A stretch of DNA of 64,000 nt, taken from assembly GCA_032719365.1 (NCBI GenBank), contig CM064873.1, positions 32,279,742 through 32,343,741 of the forward strand, written 5' to 3'. Within the stretch, counting starts at the first letter, position 1. Each line of letters opens with the position of its first letter. Below, in pieces: positions 47,756-61,200 of this stretch. The DNA is from Prinsepia uniflora (lineage: Eukaryota > Streptophyta > Magnoliopsida > Rosales > Rosaceae). Below the pieces are notes generated by a model. The model did not search any database, had not been told where the DNA came from, and was given only the letters and a program-made list of their open reading frames with translations. Made by a program: the position numbers and the translations under genes.

Positions 47756-50520
47756 ACGGTTGCTCTTTTGTGCGCGCAGGTCGAGGGTGTGATGTCTCAT
47801 TGGGCTGCAATTCGTTATCAACCTGATAGATAGTTTTTGGGTTTGGATAGTGGATGGAGTGTGATTGGCCCGATACGCCGTGCGTTAATATGATTCGACC
47901 CAAGTGGGGTTGATTGTGATGACCTGGTATTGTGGGACCGACGGTTCGGTCATGTAATATTAAATTGTTGTGCTGCTAGGTGCAGCCAGGTCCGGGGAAC
48001 CTCATGTGAGTAATGGTTTAAAAATGTGAACCCTAGTGGCAGTTGCTGGTGTGAGGGATGTTGGTTCATCGGAGTTGGCCGATGACCTTGTGGTGGAACC
48101 CACGTTGATGGGATGGTAGGATTGGATTTGACGTCTATACGATGTCAGGACCATGGGGTCGGTCAGGTTGTGGATTTTATATTACGGAAAGCTGTTTGGT
48201 TCGGTTGAACCATAGGGTGTGATTGTGGAACCCTAGTGGATGATGTATTAAAAAGGTAAACCTTAATTGTGGCTAGTGGATGAGAACTTGTGCTGTGAGG
48301 AGCGGTTGAGGTCATGGATGACCATGTGGATGGCTCTGGTGAATCTAGTCAGAACTATGGGATTCGATTTACGAATACGGTTCTGAGATAAATTATGGAA
48401 TCCCGTGTTGGATCGGGTATTAGTGTGAGGTATGGATGCGGATCTCGATAGCAATGACAGTTAGTCGGAAGTCATATGGAGATGACTGGCTATCGAGGGT
48501 AATCAGTGTGGTTATAATACTTGGGGATCAGGGGACGTTCAGGGAACGTTCATTTTCCTGATGTGGATTGTCAGAATAGTGGTACCCATAGTCGTGAGGT
48601 ACGGGATCGTCGTTCGGTATGAACGGAGATCCAGGGTTGTCGTATTTGCACACGGTGTGTAGTATGGATGTTTGCGGGTTGGTACTTTTGTGCTGATGCT
48701 AGTATGGATGCCTGTGTGCTGATAATAGTGTTGTTGATAGTATGTTGGTGCTGGTACTAGCGCTGGTGCTAGTGTCGGTGATGGTGTTGACGATGAGCCA
48801 CAAGTCGGGGTGTGACTCCATCATGATGAACATATGTTCGGTCTTTGAGATTCGGTAGTGGTTGAGTGATGGACTGGATGGGATCCAGTTGAGATTGTAA
48901 TGCGTTGGGATAAGTCCCAATGGTGGTGAGATAACCAGTAAGGAGTGGATTAAAAAGGTATAATTGAGAACTTGGGAAACCGAGTGTTGAACCTGTAAAG
49001 GTTGGGATGTGCGAACGGAACAATAACAGATTGATTGTGGCCACGTGGTTGTCCAAGTGAATTGAGGAGGTAGGAAGTCTGGTGGTTGGAACGTTAGTTT
49101 TGAGGAAAGTTGTGATTGGGGAACGAGAGTGGTGCTCGTTTTTGGTGATTGGTATTCCGAAGTCATTGGGGTTGACTTCTTGCTTTCTGCCCTAGCAGAC
49201 ATTGACTGTAGTTACCAGTACGTTGAGTGTGTATTGGTTGGTGGGCCCATGTGTGTTGTGAGGTCATTAGGAGGAGCTACGTATTCGAAATTAGGTAAAC
49301 GAGATTTCTCATTTTCTGCTTGGTGGCAGACGATGTGGTGTCACATGGCGTGGTGAGTACAATGAGTTTTGTTGCATCCACGTAGGATGAGTTTTGACGT
49401 CATCATTCTTGGATCATCCTTGGTTTTCCTAGGTGGAAAGACAAGGATCGATACGAACTTGGGTATGTGAGTCGTAAATGACGGGGTTGAACTTCTTTTC
49501 GAAGTGGGGCCCGTATGGTATTCTACTCGGGTGAGTAGGTTTTCAAGGTAGTTGAATTTCATCAACCTTAGACGTGTGGAGGTTGGATTGGCTTCCCTAT
49601 GAAGTCAGTCAAGTGTATTGAACAAGTGACCGATAGGTTCGGTTTTGGGTGTGTCATGGTAAATGTGACGAGATTTCGGGATTTGGAATCGAATTTCTGG
49701 GTGACGATTCAGGATTCCATTTTGAAACTTGAAAGTATATTTCTGGATTTGGGTACGGAATGATTATTCCAAATGCTAGCTTACGGAATAATGATTTCGG
49801 ATTCGGATTTGGAGGCTTGGATCCGGGATTTCTTACGAAATTGCGGATTCGGATTTGGAATTAGAAATAGATGATGGGTGGAGTTTCGATTTGTCTCATG
49901 CTGGATTGGGCAAATGGTGCTCCATTGTTGAAACGTGTTGGCTACGACCTAAGTGGTTGTAGTCTAGTCAATGGGTTATACCCGAGGTGTGTCGGTGAGC
50001 GTGTTGGTAGTCGGATTGGTTCCGATACCATGAGATTAGTTGTGGGCCGGACATTACTATGCAATGGGTCATGGTATTTCCAATGGGTTTAATTACACAC
50101 GAGTCGGGTGAAAATGTCGGTAGGTGTATTTGTGAGTCAAGTACGTTGGTGACATGTGTAGCCACGAGTGAGTCTAGTGTCAGTTTTCGACTGACAACAA
50201 CTGTGTGGTGACAGATTGTCAGGATGTGTCAACATAGATTGTTGAGTGGGGTCAGCTGACTCCAAGTGGGAGTGGGAAAGGAACCGTCGAGTTGTTGCGT
50301 CAACGAGAGGGTTGATTTGACAAGTGGTGTCAAATTCGAAACAAGTAGTTTCAGTCATTCGACGGGGTCGAATGTAGTCGTTGCGTTTTGAGTACTAGTG
50401 GAACGTTTGGGTGTAGACAAGTTTTGTCTAAGTAGTTGGTGTACGGGTGTACACGTGTTGCGTGGTCGATTCCACTTTCCACGGGGTGTTTGTGGAATCA
50501 GGGTAGTCGAGTTTCGAGAG

Positions 50521-50600
50521 CGAAACTAATTAAGGAGGGAAGTACGTTGAGATTAGAGCGGTTGGAATTTCGAGGACGAAATTAATTAAGGAGGGAAGAT
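50521..50600 (+). other. Duplicated polypurine tract of element G
   Basis: Two related motifs occur: GCGAAACTAATTAAGGAGGG before 50541 and GACGAAATTAATTAAGGAGGG ending near 50596. The second directly precedes the 3' LTR and is the functional candidate. Confidence 0.8.
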
Positions 50601-53600
50601 TGTAACGACCCGTCCTGAATTCCGGGATTTGATTAGTGACTAATCTCGTTTAGTGAGGTTGAACGGTGCTTAGTAGGGCGGAATCGGACAAATTGTGCAA
50701 AACGACCGTTTTGCCCCTGGTCGTGGTCAAAATGTTGACATTTTGATCGGGCGGTCAAATGGACTTTGACCGATGACCGTGACGTAGTTCGGGACATCAC
50801 GAGTTCATAGACAAGTGGCACGTTCGATTCCAACATTCGTAGAGAAAGTTTTGATGTTCGGAAGTTGAGGGGTATTTTGGTAATTTGACATAATAGGGGC
50901 CAAATGTTGACTTTTTGACCGGGAGGTTCGATGGACGAGGGCCAAGGACCGTTACGTAGGTATCGTCGATACGAATCCAATGACATGCGGCATGCCGAAA
51001 TCGGAGATTCGACGACGACGTTATGGTCAAGGAAACGAACTAACGAACCGAGACTCGGATTAAAATAATAATATAATAATGAATAGTGACCGTTGACTGT
51101 GCACATCCGGATGAGTGACAAGTGTCACCCATCCCTTGTTTCCAGCTCCATGTTTCCCTCCCAACACTATCATTACAACATCATCATTCCTCATCCATCA
51201 TTCCCCTTCATTTTCTTTGATTTTTTCTTCAAACCGTGCACAAATTGGGGGAGGATTGAACTGGGAGAATTGGCTCCCTTCCTCTGCCGTTCCTGAGAGA
51301 AAAATGAGAGACTAAGATGATTGAATTAACGGGGAAACACGAGGGGTTGAGAGAGTATAGAATTTTGGATTTTGGATTTCGGGAAAATTGGGGGGAAAAT
51401 TCGAAATGGAAGAATTAGGCCGTGAGGATCGAATTGGAGATTACCTTCAGCTTCCTGGGATCACAACGATCAGAATCGTCGAAGGAACAAAGGGAATTGG
51501 TGTTGTTTTGGCTCTGATCACACTTTGTGACAGAGGAGGAAATTCGACCTTGAGTCGTGAAGTTGGAGGCTTCGATGGACGGAATTGAGCTGGGGATTGT
51601 GTTCCTGAGGCTCCCACGATGCTTCTGGAAGGATCAATTGAAGGAAACCGGTTGAGATCGATGAAGCTCCATGGTTGCACAGTGGACGGTGTTCGAGCTT
51701 GTGTCGTGATCATTTAGTGATCAAACGACGAAATTGATGTGGGGGAATTGTTCCTCATGGTCCATTGATGCTTCTGGATGCATCAATTGGAAGAAACCTG
51801 CAGCCATTGAAGGAATCCCATGATTGAACAGTGACCGGAGTGTTCTTCGTGTTCATCGTGGAATCGATGGAATCTGGGTAAGTGTTCGTGTAATTGAGTT
51901 TACAGAACTTAGATTAGACTTAAAACGAAACTAACTGAATGCTCAATTGAAGGAATTAAGGCTGAATTGTTGGACATTGAACCGGGTTGTATCGCGGATA
52001 AATTGGACCCGTTTACCAGACATACGGGTTGGGACGATGCACTGTAGCAGGCGCGTGGGTTTCACGCGCAGCCACTCACGGTGGCGCGTGACGGCGCGTG
52101 GGCACGAATCTCGAGGTGAGGTCAACATGACTTCTGTCCTATTTAATGTAACGGACATTTTGGAATTGGTTTCGTGTCGATCGGACACCGTCTCGATAGT
52201 GTTCGGGATGTCCGAAGGTTTTAAATTAAGTTTAAAAATAAGTAAAAATTCGGGAAAATTACGGAACTTTGATAGGATGTTAATGATGAGGTTAGTAACC
52301 CTCTAATGTGATTTGGACAGGATTGGGAGTCCCGGTGATAGTGGTGTGGCCCGGGAGGGCCGGTGCCACGCGTATCGAGGCATACCGTTAAAACGGTCTG
52401 TGAGTGGACTTTGGTTTTATAAATTCTATGCATGCTTAAATGTTTTATATGGATTATGGTTGTGATTGTATGAGGTTGATTTGGTTGTTGGTAAATTGTA
52501 CGGTTTCACGTATTTCGAGGCGATTTACGTGCTTGCACGTAAATCGAGGTTTTCCGGTTTTACATGGATTTTCCATATTTATGACTTGGATATAATGTGA
52601 TGAAATGGTTTTGAAATTAGAAATATGAACTCGGGCTTGAGGCCCAATTATGTTGGAAATTTCGGACTTGGAGTCCATTTGAGAATCGGGCCGGGGGCCC
52701 AGTTGGTTAATGAAATCGGGCCAGGGGCCCAGTTGGTATGAAATCGGGCTGAGACCCATTTGAGTTATGTTATCGGGCCAGGGGCCCAGTTGGTTTACAA
52801 ATCGGGTCGTGGGCCCAGTGGTTCATAAAATCGGGCATGAGGACCAGTTGGATTATAAGTGTGATTTCGGGTCAGGGACCCTATGTTTAATAAATATGAT
52901 TTCGGGTCAGGGACCCTATGTTTAATAATTGTGATTTTGGGTCAGGGACCCTAAATGGAATTACATGGTTTTATGGAAATTTCGGGCAGGGCCCAATGGT
53001 AATGATGTGATAAAAGGATTTAATAAAACTGTTTTCCATATACCATCTGGATACAAGGATATATGATGGTCTCCTCCAGATGTCTGGGACACTAGGGAAG
53101 TCACGGTGCATTGCCTGCGAGGGGTCATTATACGGAGCAGCCGGACCGTATGATGACTCAGGAGCAGGATTGCTATGATTGACGTCAGGGACGTCAGACA
53201 TCAGGGATGTCAGATATATGGACCCGGAGAGACCCCGGGCAGCACGCGTAGCTTATGAAACCGTGAGATATGACGTCAGGGACGTCTAGCGTCTGGGACG
53301 CTAAGCATCTGGGATGCTGGTGATGGTAATGGTAAAATATGGATTAATGGATCTATGAAATGGCTTTTCGGTTGGATATGTGTTATGTGGTAAAAATGGA
53401 TTATTGGTTATGAAATGGTATGTCGGGTTGGGGACCCTAAATGGTTTTGGATTTATGGATTTATATTTATGGCTTTGGGCGGTGGCCCACATGGTTTTAA
53501 TATGTATGGTTGTGGTATTCCACTATTTTGGGCTGAGTTCCCACACTTGGTTTTTGGTTAACGGTTTTTGGGCTAAGGCCCTAATGGCTCGGTTGAACAA

Positions 53601-53909
53601 ACGTTTTGGTTACTGGTTTTCGTGGCATGCATACGTTTTTATTGGAGGGCATAAATGTCTTATAAATGTATTTGATGAACTTATTGGTTTTTGTCCACTC
53701 ACAGCTTTTGGTTTTAATGCCCTTCAGGTTGATTACGGATGCGATTGCAGCAGAGACTGGGACATTGCACACCTCCTCCATCGGTCCTTGCGCACTCTGG
53801 ATGCCCCGTTGGGCAGTGGCTCTTGGTTATCCCTTGTCTGACACCTCTTGTTTGACGGGAGCAGGGCACATTCCACGGTAATCCCGGGGGATTGGGATGG
53901 GTCCTGTCA
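50601..53909 (+). repeat. 3' LTR of element G
   Basis: This is a 3309-bp copy, near-identical to 44436-47740. The bracketed core and dyad arrays are conserved. For example GGGCC...GGCCC modules near 52686 and 52719 are perfect here but carry one change each in the 5' LTR. Confidence 0.95.
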
Positions 53910-55912
53910 TTGATTATCTAGGACTGGACGATCATACTGGAATTAACAACATCGAATTTGGTGACTAGAGTTGGAAGAACGGATCGAGTCGGGTCCGTGG
54001 GTCTATATGACCCGATTGTAGGAATCCGGGTCGACCCGAACAGAGGGCAGGGATGATGACGTGCTGATGATGTCATCATGTCATGTATGTCATGTATGGT
54101 CTACACGTGTCAGTGTCAGATGTCAGTGATGACATCACTGCTGACGTCAGTGTTGACTTTGACCGTTGATGGCTGACGTCAGCGTTGACTAGCCACTTTA
54201 ACCCACGCGTGGGGGCGCATGGGCACACATTTCAAGGTAGAACTAGGACCATTTTAAAGGTTTTCATGATACGAATCCAATGGTGGTGGTTTTGAGTCGA
54301 TCAGAGATAGTTAGGCTAGTCAAATTGAGGTTTAAAGCCTAGGGAAGCGTGTATGGGACACGTTGACTTTTCTAGGAATGTTGGGGGTTCTTGATATGGA
54401 CTTGTCTAGGTTGGTAGTAATCTTTGGGTATGTTTTGGACAGGTCTGGATGACCCGGAGAGGTCGGATTAGCCCAGAAAGGCTTATGGCACGCGTATCGA
54501 GGCACAGTTTGGACGGTCTGTGAGTGGACTTTGTTTTATGAATACGATGCATGCATAAACTTTTTATTTGTGTTTATGAATATGTTTTGAGATGCCATGG
54601 GTGCATGTGATTTGAATATGAATTATTTGGCATTTTCGGAGGAAAATGTGTTATTGCACGTAGTTCGAGATTTTTTTATATGATGTTTGGGCTTCGGCCG
54701 AGTGTACTACATGCTTATGTTTTATGTGATTCTGAACGTTTCACAGAGTGGAGTGAAACCGAGGAACTAATTTATGATTTTGGAGGATTTCACGGAGATG
54801 CGTGAAATCGAGATTCGGGCATGAGTCCCAGTTAAACGATGATTTGAAAGTGTTTTGGAAATGAGAAAGGGTTTTTAGATTTGAAAATATCTTTCGGGCA
54901 TATGACCCAGCTGATTTGAGGTTTGACTTGGAGTATAGTCAAACGTGAGATAATTTGGGCGGTGACCCAGTTATGAGTTTTACGAAAGATATTTCGGGCA
55001 TGACACCCAGTTGTGGATTTTATAGGATTCGAGGAATCCTGGGATATGAAGTGTTGTTGGACACTAGATTTTTGGGATATGACCCATTTGGTGATGTTTC
55101 GTGCTTGAGGCCCTATTGATGATGGTATTCGGGTGAGTCTCGGATGATATGACGCTCGCCTCCAGATTGCGAATGTGTTCCTTCTGGATAGGTCACGATG
55201 CACTGCATGTTGTCGAGCAACCGCGGGAAGCAATGACCGAGGGAGGCTCGAATTCGGAGTGCTGATGTTATCTACTGAGATAGATCGACAATGTGTTCGC
55301 GATGATCTAGAGATGGTCTCGGCGAGTGATGTGTTTACAACGACATGCTAGGATTGTGAGCAGTCTTGAGCTATTAGCATATGTGTTAGGATTAGAATCA
55401 TGACTGATATTGAGGATGGGATGTGTTCCCACGTGTTCTATGATTTGGGCTGAGGTTTCGTTCTGGTTTTACTGATTTGGTTTTGGGTTGCGGCCCTATA
55501 TGATTCGATTTTGGACTGAGACCCTACTGAGGCAATGACTTCGATTGATAAGCATTTTTCACTGGGTTTTTATTTGGGAAGCAATACGTCTTGCTTCCGA
55601 GAAAGTATTTGAAATAACTATTTTATGATGCATGCATGCTTTTACGTGAAAGATATAAATGTACTTTTCGATAAATGATTTTTAATAAACTGTTGTTTTG
55701 TTTATTCACAGCTTTTATGGTTTTAATACCCTTCAGGTTGATAGCGGATGCAGGTTGTAGCAGAGATCGAGACATCACATGCCACTGCCGATCCTTGCGT
55801 AATCTAATAGACCATGAGCGGGTGACGAGTTTATCCCTGGTCTGACATGCGATGTCAGACAGGAGCAGGCTCGTCCTACGATAATTCTGGGGGATTGGGA
55901 CGGGTCCTATCA

Positions 55913-56366
55913 ACCTAGGCATCTACCTCATGGTTTGTAACACACGTAATAACTACATACTCTTTATAAAAATATTATGTGAACAAAACAGATGTATCTG
56001 TGTATGTGGGCATCAAAGCACAATGCAATCCATCTTATTTGCCCATCATCCAATTTATGAACCCTCTGACTTCTGGGGTTTCGTTTTCTTTGAATTTCCC
56101 CAAGTCCAGAACTTTTTCCTTCAGTCCTATTTTCAACTTCATCATCGATAAAACAACAAAACTGTAAGCATACATATCTTTCATGTCTTGCTGCGCCAAT
56201 CCCCAAAGCTTCTTAACTTCTGTTATCGTCTCTTTACCTCAGTTTTGTTAGGGATTCATATGAATTTCGTTAACTGGTATGACATATTCCAAAAGAATTA
56301 CACTTTTCGATCAAAACTAACACGTATTAAATATGTACACAACGGATCCCACTATTAGTGTAATGA
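55913..56366. other. Non-coding interior fragment of old element Q
   Basis: This stretch lies between LTRs F and H and is AT-rich. It has short open frames but no recognised protein. Confidence 0.4.
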
Positions 56367-58265
56367 TGTTAGGACCCGTCTCAATCCCCCCAGGATTAAC
56401 GAGGGACGCTCTTGATCCCGTCTGACACGGAGTACTAGACCAGGGAAAATTTGAACCTTTAGCCCGTAGGCTACCAGAGTATGCCAGGATCCAGAGGAGG
56501 TATGTGATGTCTCGGTCTCTACTACAGTCTGCACCGTATTCAACCTGAAGGGCATTGAAAATAGAAAGACTGTGAGTGGACAAAAAGTAATAAGTTTATA
56601 AAACACATTTTATAAGCATGCATGCATAGTAAAACCATTTATCAAACCACATATGTTTAAACAATCAAATCCATACGGGCTCCTACCAAACACCATTTAC
56701 AGAAAACTAGTACATAATAAACATATGTGGGATCTCAGCCCAAATCCATTTATCATCATAAAACACAATTTCGCAAACCAATTGAAATCATGTTTATCCA
56801 TATATATTTCATACAACCAATCCTGTAACGGTAATCTAGAGCTACGCGTATGCTACCCGGGGTCTCAAACCCAAGTCTCTCCAGGGTCCACCCAGGTCAA
56901 TGTCCGTAGATCAATGACCCTCCTTGGAGGTTAAAATCCATAGCCTTTCTGAGAGTAAGAAACCCAACGGGGGCGACTCCACTCAGTCAGTGCTCCGTGA
57001 CTACTCCGGGGTCCACCCAGGCCATCGACCCTCCCCAGAGGAGACAATTCATATATAAAGGATGGTAACAAAACACCTTTTAAGGATTCATTTCCGGCCC
57101 CCATAAACCGTCATGAATCATAAAAACCTTTCAAGGGTTCATGTCTGTCCCCATAAACCGTCATGAACCATAAAAACCTTTCTAGGGTTCATGCCGGTCC
57201 CCATAAACCGTCATGAACCATAAATCCATTTATGGGTCTCTGACCCGAAATCAAGATCTTAAAACATAACTGGGCTCTAAGCTCGAATCCACATACAAAC
57301 TGGGCCTCCCGACCGAATCGTAAATCAATTGGGCCGCGTGCCCGATTTCATAACTAAATGGGCCTTGTGCCCAATATCGTAAACCAAATGGGCCTCATGC
57401 CCGATACGTAAGTCAATTGGGCTCCGAGCCCGATTCGTAAACTAACTGGGCCTCGAGCCCGATGTGTAAACCAACTGGGCCTCCGGCCCGATGCCTTGTT
57501 AAATCAAATGGACCTCAAGCCCGAGAGTTCGTAAATCAAATGGGTCTCGTGCCCAAACCATATTTCCAAATCCGAAATCGATTCAAGAACCAATTGGGCC
57601 TCTGGCCCGAGAACGTAACTAAAAGGACTTCGAGTCGGAGGGTTTCCAAACAAATGGGTCTCAAACCCGAGTTTACCTTTTCAAATCCAAAACCATTTCT
57701 TGAAATCATTTCCAAAACTATAAGTACATAAAACCAATGTAAAACCAAAAACCTCGATTTACGTGCAAGCACGTAAATCACCTCGAATTACGTGAAATCA
57801 TATAAACCACAATCATCCAAATCATCATCATAGAATCATAACTATAAACCATATAAAAAATTTATGCATGCATCACAGTTTAGAAATCAAGGTCCACTCA
57901 CAGACCGTCCTAAGCTGCCGCCTCGATTTGCGTTCCGTAAGCCTCACCGAGCTAATCGTGATCACCGGGACTTCAAAACCTGTCCAATTCGTAATAGAGG
58001 GTTACTAACTACCTAAATAACCTCTCATTGAAGCCCCGTAATTTTCCTGAATTTTTAACTATTTTAAATCTCGAACCTAAACCTTCTGATGTCCCGAACA
58101 TTATCGAGACGGTGTCCGATCGACACGAAACCAGTCCCAAAATGATCGTTACATCGAGTAGAAGATTTGACATGTTGGAACTTTCCCCATCGGACCGCTC
58201 ACGCGCCCTCACACGCCGCCCGAAGGGGCTGTGCATGGGAGCTACACGCTAGAGCACTGTTCATC

Positions 58266-61200
58266 TGTAACGACCCATCCCGGAATTCGGGATTAGGTTA
58301 GTGGCTAATCATTATTAATGAGGGTTAATCGGTGGTTGGTTGGGTGGAACCAGACGAACGTGGCAAAATGACCGTTTTGCCCCTAGTTGTGGGCAAAACG
58401 TTGACTTTTTATTCGGGCGGTCAAATGGACTTTGACCGATGACCGTGACGTAGTCCGGGACGTCACGAGTTCATAGACAGGTGGCACGTTCGATTCCGAC
58501 GTTCGAGGTGAAAGTTATGACGTTCGGAAGCCCAAGGGCATTATCGTAATTTGGACGAAATAAGGGAAAATGTTGACTTTTTGATCGGGAAGTCCGATGG
58601 CCGAGGACCGGGGACCGTTGGGTTCGTCTCGAGGTCCTGAGTACAACGACAGGCGGCACGCGTTAATCGGAGTTCGATTGACCGAGTTACGGGTCAAGGA
58701 AGGTGAGGGGCAATTTGGTAAGTTTCCAACTGGGGGCATTTTGGTCATTTGCACGGTGGTTACTGTTCACCACCGTGAAAAACAGGGACTGCACCACCGT
58801 GTTGTGAGTGCTCTGATCGTTGCCATTGTTTAATCAATTGTGGACTGATCAAAGCATTGTTTATTTGAATTGAGGATAGTGGAGACAAGGCGTGGGTTGG
58901 GACTGCTTGCCGTGCTCGGGAGGAGTTAAAAATGGTCGTGGCCTCTGTGTTGCGGGAAACAAATTACAGGGAGATTCAGAGTGTCACCCACGAGTTGTCG
59001 TCCATTCTGATCAGTTACTTGAGTGTCTGGTGAGCTGGGGAACCATTCTGCTGAGTGTGAGAGTGTAGAGCTGGGAGAAATCGTGGAGAAATCAATCTCG
59101 GGTTTTTGGGGGGAAAATCCAGAGTTTGATTCCTACGGGCTATGGGACCAATCTAGGCACTGAGGGAGTTTTCTGGGAGTGGCTGGAACACAATCGTGCA
59201 AGGATTGACGTGGTTTGATCGAGGTTTGCTCAGGGACTCAAGCTCCGGTTCCAGAGAAAAACAGTTTTGGAGGGAAATTCGATTTCTCAATTGGGAGCCT
59301 AGTTGAGGGTAGCTGAGGATCGTATTAATCCTCTGGGACCATTTGGGAACTAACCGCATCAATTTCGGGGAAAATCCATCACAGACAAGCCCTGAATGGA
59401 GGCCCCTGGTTTCTGAGATTTTCGAGCTTGAGGTCGACAACCTCCAGGTAATTTCCCCTCAAATTGACGATGCTTAGGTGTTTGTTTTGGTCTCTGGAAA
59501 CTACTGTCTAAGTTAATTTGGGAATGGGGTTGATTTGGGTGAGTTCCGTACTTCGACCCGTTTGGGTGTTCGAGTTCGAATTGACTGATTTAGGGCTAAT
59601 GGAAGATAATGAATGAATGGGATCCTAAATTAGCCTGACGAGGAATGATTTAAGTAGAATGAAGGGAGGAATTGAGTGAGTTTTGGTAAGGATTTAACCG
59701 GGTTGTGTCGTGGGTTGAACGACCCGTATTGCAGGTTTGGCGGGTGAGAACGATGAACTGTGCAGGGGTACTGTAGCAGGCGCGTGGCTTTCACGCGCAG
59801 CCGCTTGCGGCGGCGCGTGAGGGCGCGTGGGACGGATTTTCAAGGTGAGTTCAAAACGACTTTTGTCCTACACATTGTAACAAACATTTTAACGCTAGTT
59901 TCGAATTTATCGGACACCATTTCGATGTTATTCCGAGGGTCCGAAGATTTATGTTACGTTGGTAAATAATGATTAATTCCCGGAAAATTATGGGAAATTA
60001 GTATGTTGTCATTTAAGCCCTTAGTGACACTAAAGTATGTTTGCGGACAGGATTTGGAAATTCTGGGAAATATCGGAAGTCGCGGGCATACGTGCGGTGC
60101 GAAACCGAGCCTTAAGGATGGTGTGTGAGTGGACGTTGCTTTCAAAATTTAATGCATGCATAAATTATTTCTATGATTTTATGATCATGATTATAAGTTG
60201 TGGTTGATTTTGATTTCCGTATTTATACGTATTCGATTCCCGTAGTTATACGCATTTTTACTATACATGTGAAATTCCACGTATTTCGAGACTATGGTCA
60301 CTCGTATGCTTAATGATGGTTTAATGGAAGAAGTATATGAAATGGGTGAAAAATGATTTAAGAAGGTTGTTTATGATTTGCGAGTGTGACTTACGATTTC
60401 GACACGTTTTTCGAGAAAGTTCCGGATTTGCACGTTTTACGAGATTTTGTGTTATTGTGATTTGATCACTGTTGATGTTTGAATTGGGGAATTAAAATGA
60501 GACTTGTGATTTTGAGGATTTTAAATGTGGGTTTTGAGTATGTTTTCTTGGATTGTGATTTTGGTACTTACGGTTGGGGTCTTGATGTTTTGATAATGAG
60601 AATTGAGAAATGAAGTGATTTCAAGGAATTAAAATGGACTTGAAAAAGGTGATTTCGGGCTTGATGCTCGGGGCATAAAAGAAATTTTAACGGACGAGGT
60701 TTCGGTTTTCGGAAATTTAAAGTGGATTCTTGGTTTGGGTTCGGGATGATGCTTCCGGATGCCGGCTTACGGAATCATTATTGCGAAATCGAATTCGGGA
60801 ATGAAAAATGATTTAATAAAATGATTTGGTCTGATTTTGCATGCCCCGTATTTCATGATGATTTGATTATGTTTGTAAAGTATGATTTGGGGAAAATGAA
60901 TGTGGAAATTCGGACCATGGGTCCTGTTGTGAAAAATATGATTTTGGGGATGGATCCCACGTTGTCGTGTTCGACAAATGTTTTGGGGTTTAGAGACCCG
61001 CTGAAAACTGCTTTGGGTTGAAGACCCGTTGTTGTGTTTGAAAACTGTTTTGGGTTTAAGGACCCGGTGCTATTGTTGGAGCACGTTTTGAGTTTAAAGA
61101 CTCGGTTAATTGATGACGGGGGAGGGCCCTTAATGAGTTTAAAGACTCGTGAGTTTAAAGACTCGGTTACTGTGATACCCCCGAGGCCTATTGATTATGT

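Larger units (their letters stand above)
47741..50600 (+). other. Non-coding interior of element G
   Basis: This is 2860 bp of moderately G/T-rich sequence with no long frame on the element strand; the longest open stretch (167 codons, minus strand, 48699-49202) resembles no known protein. A segment at about 49710-49860 resembles the LTR core of C and I rather than G's own LTR. It ends with two polypurine-like tracts. Confidence 0.85.
44436..53909 (+). mobile_element. Complete non-autonomous LTR retrotransposon 'G' (LARD-like)
   Basis: Both LTRs begin TGTAACGACCCGTCC and end GATGGGTCCTGTCA. A perfect duplication, TTGAT, lies at 44431-44435 and 53910-53914, inside LTR F. A primer site follows the 5' LTR and a polypurine tract precedes the 3' LTR. 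The interior (2860 bp) has no gag, protease, reverse transcriptase, RNase H or integrase frame, so the element must depend on another for mobility. LTR length above 3 kb with a non-coding interior fits the LARD class. The 3' internal motif points to a Ty3/Gypsy (Tekay/Del-type) partner, by inference. By eye the LTRs differ at about 40 sites (near 1.2%), mostly transitions, so insertion was recent. Confidence 0.95.
43630..55912 (+). mobile_element. Solo LTR 'F' (plus), split by element G
   Basis: The segments are 43630-44435 and 53910-55912, about 2.8 kb. It starts TGTAAAGACTTGTCTC (a decayed form of the usual start) and ends GGGACGGGTCCTATCA. Perfect duplications ACCTA lie at 43625-43629 and 55913-55917. 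It has a TGAC cluster near 54055-54190, GTGAGTGGAC with ATGCATGCAT at 54521-54556, and TTATTCACAG near 55701. Confidence 0.87.

Noticed and set aside
48699..49202. 167-codon minus-strand frame inside element G
   Set aside because: Low-complexity Ser/Thr/His-rich translation on the strand opposite to the element, with no gag or pol motif.
47741..50600. Decayed gag-pol in the G interior
   Set aside because: No protease, reverse transcriptase or integrase signature was seen in any frame, even allowing for breaks. Only the 3' terminal motif suggests a Gypsy origin.
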